14,017 nucleotides of DNA from Nitrososphaerota archaeon (GTDB lineage Archaea > Thermoproteota > Nitrososphaeria > Nitrososphaerales > UBA57), in NCBI GenBank assembly GCA_016180375.1, contig JACPBJ010000016.1, positions 1-14,017 on the forward strand. Reading direction: 5' to 3'. A program made the position numbers and the translations under genes. The number at the start of each line of letters is the position of its first letter. Within the stretch, counting starts at the first letter, position 1. Below, one piece after another: positions 5,860 to 12,249 of the stretch. The notes beneath the pieces are model-generated. The model did no database searches. It was not told the origin of the DNA and saw only the letters and a program-made list of their open reading frames with translations.

Positions 5860-6236
5860 ATGTCCCGGTGGCCTAGATTACGCGGCGGCCCCTTTTCCAC
5901 GGCGCGTGTGTATCAAATTCCACGGGCTGATTCTCATAAGACAGTAAACTATCCTTGACGGGAGAGAAGGTGAAGGTTTCTACAGCCGAAGGATACGACG
6001 AGCTGGATCTAGCACATGCTACCTTGGAAATCGACGGCAAGAGAAGAATATTGCCAATATTGGTGAGCAGAAACATAGATAGAGTTCTCAAAGGAGTCAT
6101 AACACTTGAATCGATGCAGCTACTTGTCAACCCGATGACTGGCAAGCTTGAGGAACATGCGGCCCTGCTTTATCTTACAGTCCAATCAAAGCGATACCGA
6201 TGGCGAGCGGATGCGCTCTTGCACCAAAGGAGATAG
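5860..6236 (+). pseudogene. Broken clan AA aspartic protease remnant
   Basis: The frame 5955-6236 contains the conserved second half of a clan AA (retropepsin-like, single-domain) aspartic protease: KVKVSTAEGYDELDLAHATLEIDG, RRILPILVS, then LKGVITLESMQLLVNPMTGKL. The catalytic Asp-Thr/Ser-Gly motif that should precede this is absent. The upstream DNA opens in another frame with ATG at 5860, 29 nt after TTATTTAT (5831-5838), and reads ...RVYQIPRADSHKTVNYP before a stop; QIPRADSH could correspond to the segment between the catalytic motif and KVKV. So at least one frameshift and loss of the DTG region are indicated. The last 20 residues after AALLY also look like read-through beyond the family's normal end. 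Confidence 0.6.
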
Positions 6237-6309
6237 TGCAGGAAGAATATAGCAGGCAGCATCAGGGCTATGTTGCTCTGCACGGTAGAAGCGATTACAT
6301 ATCCTATGC

Positions 6310-6370
6310 ATCCTCATGGATGTACAGCATTGTTTGATTGCATTCGTCAATTGACGAAGAAAAACCCGAA
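6310..6370 (-). pseudogene. Dispersed repeat, copy 2: DUF2283 3' remnant upstream of the PQQ gene
   Basis: The minus strand reads SGFSSSIDECNQTMLYIHEDA and then a stop, nearly the same as the C-terminal part of the DUF2283 protein. The 5' two-thirds of the gene are missing: similarity ends at 6370, just before the PQQ gene's TATA box. The copy contains a perfect 16-bp palindrome, TTCGTCAATTGACGAA (6343-6358). It is the relic of a duplication, and also the source of the spurious N-terminal extension of the PQQ reading frame. Confidence 0.7.
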
Positions 6371-6381
6371 CATGTCAGGGA

Positions 6382-6389
6382 TTTATATA
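6382..6389 (+). promoter_or_regulatory. TATA box of the PQQ dehydrogenase gene
   Basis: TTTATATA begins 31 nt before the ATG at 6413. The perfect palindrome TTCGTCAATTGACGAA ends 23 nt upstream of the box, where an activator or repressor could bind. Confidence 0.55.
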
Positions 6390-6412
6390 CTGGGAATCGG
6401 TTGACTTGGTCG

Positions 6413-8644
6413 ATGATAAATAGCAGATGGCTGGTGTTATCGGTTTCTGTAATAGCAATACTCGTCTTCAGCACGGTGTTCGTCGCTGTTCCAATTACTC
6501 CCCGTGCATCTGCACAAGCTCAACTTCCAAGAGAGCAGAGGAACTGGGAATATATCAACCACGATCAGCAGGGTGGGAGCTATAACCCGCAAAATCAGAT
6601 CAACAAGGATAATGCTCAACTACTTGAGCTACAGTGGATCATGCCATACCCTCCCAAGCAATACCCAGAATATCCACCTGGGTCTGCTTTCGGCTCTAGG
6701 ACTCCGGCTATTGTTGTGGATGGGATAGTCTACGTAGCAACAGAGCTGCAAGACATAATGGCAATAGACGCAGCTAGCGGAAAGCGGCTCTGGACGGCCA
6801 GGCCTGAGTATGAAGTGAAAGCTTTCCAAGCTAAGAATACACACGTTCGGACAGGAATTGGACTTGGCGCCCACATACATGCCATAAACTATTACAAAGA
6901 CCTGGGAGTCGTAATTACGAACAGTATCTTCTGCGAGGTAAATGCATTCGATGCACTAACTGGAAAAGTCAAATTCAAGATATCGAATACCTGTGGGACC
7001 CCTGAAGAGGCAAAGGCATGGGGCAACCAAGGACTATATGGAGGTGGTGGAAGTCATCCTCCAGCTATCTTCGGAAACATCCTTATTCACCCGGAGGCGA
7101 GCAGTATCGGCTACGGGGCACGAACCTTCTTCTCGGGCTACGATATTACTACTGGAAAGCGGCTCTGGCAGACATTCTTGCAGCCTCCAGGAGGAGATCT
7201 CCAACCAGATCCAGACTGGGCACTTCGAGAATGTGACAAGGGTTGGTTCTTCAATGCTAAACAGTGGTATGCAGGAGGCAAGATTGCGACTCGGTGCAAA
7301 GATGTTAATCCTGAGGTTCTAAAGGGCGATTGGATAGCTACCTTCGATGATGCCATGGCTGGGGCTAAAAAGGGCAAGGTCCATGATGCGAATACTGTCA
7401 CCAACATCTGGGGCCACTACCCGGTTGACCCAGAAACTGGTATTGTCTACATAGGCACTGGAGAGAACTCTCCTTGGGGTAACTCGACCCATCATCCGGG
7501 GCCAAATCTCTATGCTGACACCATACTCGCGCTAGACGCTAGAACTGGCAAATTCGTCTGGTGGTTCCAGAGCGGCCCTCACGATCACTGGGACTGGGAC
7601 TGCTCATGGAATGGTCACTTGACGAAGATCGACAATAGAAAGGTGTACATTAAGGCTTGCAAGAACGGCGTTATGTTCGCATTGGACGCTCTAACGGGTG
7701 AACCAATATGGGCCCATGACATGGGAGGTCCTCCAGGCACCTGCACCAAGGAGATCATGGCTGTAGAGGGCAAGATCTGCCCAGGCGGGTTAAAGCGGGC
7801 AAAATATGCGACTATGGACTGGCTCGATCCTACGAGCAAAGAATCCATGACCAAACCTTGGGCCAACTATCCCGATACAAAGCCGTACCAGCAGAGCGGG
7901 GGAGGCTCCGGGATTGAGAGCGATACAGCATGTGATGCTAAACGATGCTATATGGGCGGAGTCAATCTCCCAGTCTGGCAATCCGTTGGACCGGTTTTCC
8001 CAGGAGCGCAGGGAGGAAAGAAGCCCTTAAGCCCTCCTACAAGAGGCCCACAGAACGCGACGATAGAGGCAGTCGATAAAAATACGGGTAAGTTACTTTG
8101 GAGTTTCTTCCTGCCTAGCGGCTTCAGGGGAGGCCTGACAAGTTCAGGCGGGGTGTTGTATGCCGGGTCAGGTGACGGGTTCCTGTACATGTTGGATACT
8201 GAAACCGGAAAGTTGATACAGAAAAAGCTGGTCGGCACACCACTGTTTACTCAAGTAACTGCAGGAGCAGACGCTAACGGTAAGATGAAAATCTTCGTTC
8301 AAACGAGCAATGCTTTCGGACCATGGGGGCAGTCAGTGCCCGGTGCACTCATGGCATACGGTCTACCGGATAAACTTCCAGAACCTCAAGTGATTACGAA
8401 GGAAGTGATCAAGGAAGTCGTGAAGGAGGTTCCGAAAGAAGTCATTAAAGAAGTCATAAAGGAAGTACCCAAGGAAGTCATAAAGGAAGTACCCAAGGAA
8501 GTCATAAAGGAAGTACCTAAGGAGGTTACGAAGACCGTAACCGTAGAAACCCTGAGTCCGATCACATACGTGGGCATAGGACTAGGTATCATCGTAGCAG
8601 TCGTTGGAATCGTAATAGGCAGAAGAGGAAGAAAGGTCGCGTAG
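6413..8644 (+). CDS. Anchored PQQ-dependent alcohol/methanol-dehydrogenase-like quinoprotein
   Basis: 743 residues from ATG 6413. The frame is open back to TTG 6338, but that part is the DUF2283 repeat and lies before the TATA box. Using long-frame numbering (subtract 25): signal helix 27-58 ending ASAQAQ, then an eight-bladed propeller with repeated xxALDxxTGKxxW blade ends (ALDARTGKFVWW 398, ALDALTGEPIW 448), the PQQ-stacking region NIWGHYPVDPETG (W358), GTGENSPWG (373-381), and the catalytic block PHDHWDWD with D419 as the base and D421 two residues later, the Asp that marks lanthanide-dependent enzymes. No vicinal Cys-Cys is seen. Residues 684-735 are a KEV/PKEV stalk and 742-760 a membrane helix plus RRGRK. 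Predicted to oxidise an alcohol, aldehyde or sugar at the cell surface. Substrate uncertain. Confidence 0.88.
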   Translation: MINSRWLVLSVSVIAILVFSTVFVAVPITPRASAQAQLPREQRNWEYINHDQQGGSYNPQNQINKDNAQLLELQWIMPYPPKQYPEYPPGSAFGSRTPAIVVDGIVYVATELQDIMAIDAASGKRLWTARPEYEVKAFQAKNTHVRTGIGLGAHIHAINYYKDLGVVITNSIFCEVNAFDALTGKVKFKISNTCGTPEEAKAWGNQGLYGGGGSHPPAIFGNILIHPEASSIGYGARTFFSGYDITTGKRLWQTFLQPPGGDLQPDPDWALRECDKGWFFNAKQWYAGGKIATRCKDVNPEVLKGDWIATFDDAMAGAKKGKVHDANTVTNIWGHYPVDPETGIVYIGTGENSPWGNSTHHPGPNLYADTILALDARTGKFVWWFQSGPHDHWDWDCSWNGHLTKIDNRKVYIKACKNGVMFALDALTGEPIWAHDMGGPPGTCTKEIMAVEGKICPGGLKRAKYATMDWLDPTSKESMTKPWANYPDTKPYQQSGGGSGIESDTACDAKRCYMGGVNLPVWQSVGPVFPGAQGGKKPLSPPTRGPQNATIEAVDKNTGKLLWSFFLPSGFRGGLTSSGGVLYAGSGDGFLYMLDTETGKLIQKKLVGTPLFTQVTAGADANGKMKIFVQTSNAFGPWGQSVPGALMAYGLPDKLPEPQVITKEVIKEVVKEVPKEVIKEVIKEVPKEVIKEVPKEVIKEVPKEVTKTVTVETLSPITYVGIGLGIIVAVVGIVIGRRGRKVA
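8453..8524 (+). repeat. 24-bp tandem repeat coding the KEV stalk
   Basis: Three head-to-tail 24-bp units (8453-8476, 8477-8500, 8501-8524). The first two are identical and the third differs at two bases; each encodes VIKEVPKE. More diverged KEV units precede them from about 8394. Near-identity at DNA level implies recent expansion or slippage, so stalk length probably varies between strains. Confidence 0.85.
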
Positions 8645-8672
8645 TGGGATTAATCCCACCCCTCTTTATTTG
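8644..8672 (+). terminator. Palindromic terminator of the PQQ gene
   Basis: GTGGGATTAATCCCAC (8644-8659) is a perfect palindrome starting at the last base of the stop codon, followed by CCCTCTTTATTT. It is homologous to the hairpin after the anchor gene at 87-102. Confidence 0.5.
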
Positions 8673-8757
8673 ATTATGTTATCGTGAGATCCAACTTATT
8701 TTTCGACTAAAATAATAAAGAGGCTTCCCAATAATCCAAAGATAAGGAACTGTCAAA

Positions 8758-9079
8758 TTGAAGATAGGCATAGTCTTGAACACAAAAGAACCAGAAACTG
8801 TGTGGAACGCTTTGAGGTTTGGTATAACTTCCCTCTTGGGCGGGCATGGGGTAAAGGCCTTCCTTTTAGGCAATGCGGTGGAAATCGAAAAGATTCATGA
8901 TGCGAAATTTGATGTTTCAGGGCAAGTACAGAAATTTCTGTGCCGGAGGTAAAATGATGGCCTGCGGAACCTGCCTAAAGATGAGGAAGATGGATTCGAT
9001 TGAGCTCTGTCCTGTCTCATCCATGCGTGATCTGCTGGAAATGGTAGAAGAATCTGAGAGAGTCCTCACTTTTTCATGA
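8758..9079 (+). pseudogene. DsrE-family sulfur-carrier-like protein, split by a frameshift
   Basis: Two frames together make one DsrE/DsrF/TusD-type protein of normal length (about 106 residues). The first (TTG 8758 to stop 8952) reads MKIGIVLNTKEPETVWNAL...LLGNAVE...GQVQKFLC. The second (ending 9079) continues GGKMMACGTCLKMR...ELCPVSSMRDLLEMVEESERVLTF. The ACGTC motif holds the cysteine expected to carry persulfide sulfur. The shift is of one base, somewhere in 8932-8946. Either the gene is recently inactivated or the sequence has an indel error; both halves are well conserved, which favours an error or a very young mutation. It converges on the SQR gene with 6 bases between the stops. Confidence 0.75.
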
Positions 9080-9085
9080 TAGACT

Positions 9086-10240
9086 CTAGAACCAGTGGCG
9101 CATCCAGTACTTCTCAAAAAGAACCTTTTGCATGTGCCAAATCCTGTTCGGCATGTGGAATTCTATCTCTGGTCTTGGTTTGGCTGTGAAGATTCCCTTG
9201 ACAAAAGCACTCTTACCTTGTCCTACCTCCAAGAAGCACGAACCATGACCGTCCCATACCTTCGCTTTCCCCTTTCCCTTCACCTCAAAGGCAATGTTGT
9301 TCGCTACGACTTCAGCCTGTCCGTGAGCAAAAACACCTGCTTTGGGAAGATACGGAACATATCCATTTGGAGTAGATATGGATGCTACATCTCCAACGGC
9401 ATAAACTCCTTTGTGCTTTGTTTCGAGTGTTTCTGGGTCCGCTGGAATCCAACCCGTTTGATCTGTTAGCCCTGCATCAATGACTGGTTTAGGAGCGCTG
9501 TGCGGAGGGACGCAGAAGAGCAAATCATAAGCAATAGTACTACCATCTTCAAAGCGCAGACTATTTTGTCCAACCTCCGTAAGCTTCACTTTTGAATGGT
9601 ACTCTATCTTTCGAGATTTGAGTAACTCCGAAACCTTGCCTCCGATTTCAGGACCCGCTGCTGGCAGAGGCATACCTTCAGGGGTGAAGAATTCTAGTTT
9701 CACCTTCACTCTCATACCCTTTCTCGTGAAGTAATCGTCAAGAAGCAGAGCCACTTCGTAAGGAGCAGCAGGACACTTGAATGGTGTACGCGCTATCCCT
9801 ATTGCTATAGTTCCTCCAGAGAATTTGCTTATTGTATCCTTGAAGCGAAGTGTTGATTCAAGATCATAAATATGGTGAGCATACTGGCTTAACCCCGGAA
9901 TAGTTTCTGCAACGTATTCGGCTCCCAGCACTATTATCAAGTAATCGTAGGGTAAGTAACGCTTGGTCATCTTCACGTGCTTTTCGCCAAGATCTATTGA
10001 CGTGACCTCGTCAGTCACAACATCTATTCCCTTTTTCTTCAAACTCCCCAGATCCTTCTGAACCTGCTCTGGTTTCCTCAGCCCCAGCATTAACCAAGAA
10101 TAAGACGGTGGAAACTGGAAGACCTTCTTTCTCTCAATCAGAGTAACCTTGGCTTCAGCCGCAAGTTTTTCCTTTAACAAATTTGATGCAACTAATCCTC
10201 CAACCCCTCCACCAAGAACCAAAATTCTTGTGCTAACCAT
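9086..10240 (-). CDS. sqr: Sulfide:quinone oxidoreductase-family flavoprotein
   Basis: 384 residues, typical for SQR. FAD-binding Rossmann start ILVLGGGVGGLVASN (residues 6-20), second dinucleotide-type region TIAIGIARTPFKCPAAPYE (144-162), and the FAD-closing motif GVYAVGDVASI (278-288). Two cysteines sit where SQRs have their sulfide-reactive pair: C156 (FKCPAAPYE) and C335 (GHGSCFLEV). The C-terminal aromatic and basic segment (RIWHMQKVLFEKYWMRHWF) suits membrane association. The predicted reaction is sulfide plus quinone to persulfide/polysulfide. Start ATG, preceded by GAGG and a TATA box at 10273-10278. A flavocytochrome-like or NADH dehydrogenase role is less likely because of the cysteines. 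Confidence 0.82.
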   Translation of the reverse strand: MVSTRILVLGGGVGGLVASNLLKEKLAAEAKVTLIERKKVFQFPPSYSWLMLGLRKPEQVQKDLGSLKKKGIDVVTDEVTSIDLGEKHVKMTKRYLPYDYLIIVLGAEYVAETIPGLSQYAHHIYDLESTLRFKDTISKFSGGTIAIGIARTPFKCPAAPYEVALLLDDYFTRKGMRVKVKLEFFTPEGMPLPAAGPEIGGKVSELLKSRKIEYHSKVKLTEVGQNSLRFEDGSTIAYDLLFCVPPHSAPKPVIDAGLTDQTGWIPADPETLETKHKGVYAVGDVASISTPNGYVPYLPKAGVFAHGQAEVVANNIAFEVKGKGKAKVWDGHGSCFLEVGQGKSAFVKGIFTAKPRPEIEFHMPNRIWHMQKVLFEKYWMRHWF

Positions 10241-10272
10241 AAGAACCTCATCAAGCTATAGGATGAGCGAGG

Positions 10273-10278
10273 ATATAA
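10273..10278 (-). promoter_or_regulatory. TATA box of the SQR gene
   Basis: The minus strand reads TCTTATATC, with TTATAT starting 38 nt before the ATG. It shares the 92-base divergent region with the tpiA promoter. Confidence 0.5.
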
Positions 10279-10301
10279 GATTAGTAAGCCAGCAATGCCT
10301 C

Positions 10302-10308
10302 TTAAATA
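10302..10308 (+). promoter_or_regulatory. TATA box of tpiA
   Basis: TTAAATA lies 31 nt before the ATG at 10333, consistent with a leaderless or nearly leaderless transcript. Confidence 0.5.
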
Positions 10309-10332
10309 CGCTAGTTCAAAGGTTCCCTCCTC

Positions 10333-11025
10333 ATGAATTCGATACTCAAAACTCCCTTGATTCTTATCAACTTCAAGACATATTTGGAAGGAACAGGCAA
10401 GAAAGCCTTCAGACTTGCGAAGATTGCAGAGAAAGTAAGCTTGGATACTGGGGTTCAGATTATAGTAACTCCGCAGTACTCCGACATACCCAAGATAGCC
10501 TCAAAAACGAAAATCCCCGTGTTTGCACAGCATATTGATTCTGAAGAGGCAGGAGCGCATACGGGCTACGTACTCCCTGAAGCCATACTAGCAGTTGGGG
10601 CTGTGGGAAGCCTTCTGAACCATTCGGAGAAACCTCTTACACTTGACAGAATTGATCAATCAATCAAGAGATGCAATGATTTAGGGCTAATTTCATGCGT
10701 ATTAGCCAACGCTAAAGTTGATAGTGCAAAAATAGCAAGGCTGAAACCAGACATGATGGTAGTCGAGGTGCCCGAATTGATAGGAACTAGAAGAGCAATT
10801 TCTACGGTCAAGCCTGAGCTGATAACCAATACCATCAAAGAGGTAAGAAAGGTGAATCGAAACGTTATCCTGATAGCAGGTTCGGGGGTCTCAACAAAGA
10901 AGGATGTAACAAGAGCGATAGAACTTGGCATGCAGGGGGTAGGCTCGAGTAAGGCAGTTATGAAAGCAGAAAATCCCAAAGAAGTACTTTACGAAATGGC
11001 CAACGCCCTTATGAATACGAAGTAA
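10333..11025 (+). CDS. tpiA: Triosephosphate isomerase (archaeal type)
   Basis: 230 residues, the compact length of archaeal TIMs. Catalytic residues are visible: N13 and K15 (LINFKTYLEG), H97 (LLNHSEK) and E145 (VVEVPELIGT). Phosphate-binding loops are AGSGVST (182-188) and GVGSSKAV (202-209). It interconverts dihydroxyacetone phosphate and glyceraldehyde 3-phosphate in the cytoplasm. One change stands out: loop 6, normally PELIGTG, is PELIGTR here (R153). The gene ends one base before the convergent ComA-like gene. Function is secure; no special link to its sulfur-related neighbours is shown. Confidence 0.95.
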   Translation: MNSILKTPLILINFKTYLEGTGKKAFRLAKIAEKVSLDTGVQIIVTPQYSDIPKIASKTKIPVFAQHIDSEEAGAHTGYVLPEAILAVGAVGSLLNHSEKPLTLDRIDQSIKRCNDLGLISCVLANAKVDSAKIARLKPDMMVVEVPELIGTRRAISTVKPELITNTIKEVRKVNRNVILIAGSGVSTKKDVTRAIELGMQGVGSSKAVMKAENPKEVLYEMANALMNTK

Positions 11026-11026
11026 T

Positions 11027-12025
11027 TTACACCAGAGTGTACACCCTGCGCCTTGTGTCGTTTGGATCTCTACTTTCTTTGATCGCATTTTGTGCAACTA
11101 AAGAATCCAAAGATGATTGAACAGTTCTTCTTGGAAGCCCGGACAGTTGAATTATCGCCGTTTGATCAAGGAACTTGTTGCTCTGTATTAGATGATAAAC
11201 AAATTTCGTAGCAGGTGAACCCTGAATGTTCCTGCTTGCTTTTATCATGCCAAAAGTATCTCCTCTAAGTTGCTGCCTTTGAGTCTCCAAGGCTCCAATA
11301 CTTGCAAATGAAACGTTACCTAGGTCAACTCCAGCTCCAAAATGAACTATCAAAGCTGCCTGCTGCTCTTCTAAAGGAGCTTCAAACATCAATTGATCAT
11401 AAGGAAACTTGTTCACAATAGCTTCGACCCAGTTCCATTTTATCGAGCCATTCTCATCGTATATTCCAACCGATTTGCCAGATTCCCTCCCCTCAAGAAT
11501 GACATACTTGCTTCCCAGATCTTGCGCTTTCTGCACTCCTGCAATAGTTTCCTCAAGGCTCAGCTGATTCTTTGGATCTTTCTTGCCCACTTCTATAACA
11601 AAATCTAAGCCATTGGAGAGAATCTCGGCTACAAGGTCCTGCTTCTTTTCCCCAAGGTCGGTTATGCCTTCGCTTACCTCAATTATGTCAAAGCCCACTT
11701 TCCTAGACACCCTTATCATTTCTGTAGCTTTTCCCTTCGTAACAGCGATTTCAAGCAAAGTTCCTCCAGTCGAAACTCTTACAGAGTTTCGATGATAGAA
11801 TCCTATCCTTGAGGCAAGTTTTTCCTCGCTCAGCAATGTTGAAAGGCCCCAGCCTATCTTTACAACGTCGACACATTCTGCCAACGCTTCAAATTCCCCC
11901 TTGTCCGTGCCTTGAAGTCTATCTAAAACCATAGTAATGCCTTTACTTCTAGGCTTCGCTTGCCTTGAAGGAAAGATGTCACCAAGGAACCTTTCTGTGA
12001 GCATTTCTATGCCAATTCTGCTCAT
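11027..12025 (-). CDS. comA: Phosphosulfolactate synthase (ComA family) fused to a winged-helix domain
   Basis: 332 residues; ComA enzymes are about 250. Residues 28-260 cover the whole TIM-barrel enzyme: GITMVLDRL, DVVKIGWG (53-60), GGTLLEIAVTKGK (87-99), FVIEVGKKDP, YVILEGRESG (174-183), FEAPLEEQQAA and LRGDTF (253-258). Known members add sulfite to phosphoenolpyruvate, the first step to coenzyme M or sulfolactate. Residues 268-332 form a MarR/TrmB-like winged helix: recognition helix LSGLPRRTVQSSLDSLVAQNAI, wing RDPNDTRRRVYTL. This extra domain suggests DNA binding. The start is ATG. It is divergent from the sulfonate-type transporter across a palindrome with overlapping TATA boxes. It could be enzyme, regulator or both. 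Confidence 0.88.
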   Translation of the reverse strand: MSRIGIEMLTERFLGDIFPSRQAKPRSKGITMVLDRLQGTDKGEFEALAECVDVVKIGWGLSTLLSEEKLASRIGFYHRNSVRVSTGGTLLEIAVTKGKATEMIRVSRKVGFDIIEVSEGITDLGEKKQDLVAEILSNGLDFVIEVGKKDPKNQLSLEETIAGVQKAQDLGSKYVILEGRESGKSVGIYDENGSIKWNWVEAIVNKFPYDQLMFEAPLEEQQAALIVHFGAGVDLGNVSFASIGALETQRQQLRGDTFGMIKASRNIQGSPATKFVYHLIQSNKFLDQTAIIQLSGLPRRTVQSSLDSLVAQNAIKESRDPNDTRRRVYTLV

Positions 12026-12063
12026 TTATGGCAGGTTTATACGCATTTCCAATAGTTTATTAA

Positions 12064-12079
12064 TATAACGGCGTTATAG
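12064..12079. promoter_or_regulatory. Palindrome with back-to-back TATA boxes
   Basis: TATAACG-G-CGTTATA (12064-12078) is a perfect 15-bp palindrome. Its right arm is a TATA box pointing at the transporter and its left arm, read on the minus strand, a TATA box 43 nt from the ComA-fusion start. One bound protein could block both promoters. Confidence 0.45.
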
Positions 12080-12099
12080 TATTTGAGTGAGCGATGCAA

Positions 12100-12249
12100 G
12101 AACATATCGCAGTCCGCACAGTTGCCATAGAATACGCTCCATATGCAGGTTATGGAGCTGCTAGCTTGAGCCTGCACTCCAGGATATTTTCCCTTTCTTG
12201 CATGCTTTGTTGTTGTATTTGTTAGTGTAGAAAACGGAGGTAGCATTAT
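12100..12249 (+). promoter_or_regulatory. Long, foldable 5' leader of the ABC transporter operon
   Basis: With transcription starting about 25 nt after the TATA box, the leader is about 150 nt, unlike the near-leaderless genes elsewhere here. It contains a perfect 8-bp hairpin, GCTCCATA (12136-12143) with TATGGAGC (12151-12158), and TGCAGG (12144-12149, in the hairpin loop) complementary to CCTGCA (12171-12176), which could form a pseudoknot. It ends in a strong ribosome site, GGAGGT (12236-12241). It matches no riboswitch class I recognise; the TPP consensus is absent. Confidence 0.35.

Noticed and set aside
5873..6145. 90-codon minus-strand frame
   Set aside because: It is antisense to the recognisable clan AA protease segment and shows no family pattern.
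6338..6412. TTG 6338 as the start of the PQQ dehydrogenase
   Set aside because: The added 25 residues lie partly in a decayed DUF2283 repeat and upstream of the TATA box; ATG 6413 directly precedes a proper signal helix.
8453..8524. CRISPR-like array
   Set aside because: The repeats are directly adjacent without spacers and encode an in-frame protein stalk; no cas genes are present.
8386..8592. Minus-strand frame rich in TSFMTSLG repeats
   Set aside because: It is the complement of the tandem KEV stalk repeats, so its regularity is inherited from the real gene.
9095..9469. 124-codon plus-strand frame
   Set aside because: It lies entirely antisense to the SQR gene, whose motifs are clear.
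12100..12249. TPP or other known riboswitch ahead of ssuA
   Set aside because: No TPP, cobalamin or SAM consensus elements are visible; only generic hairpins support the leader as regulatory.
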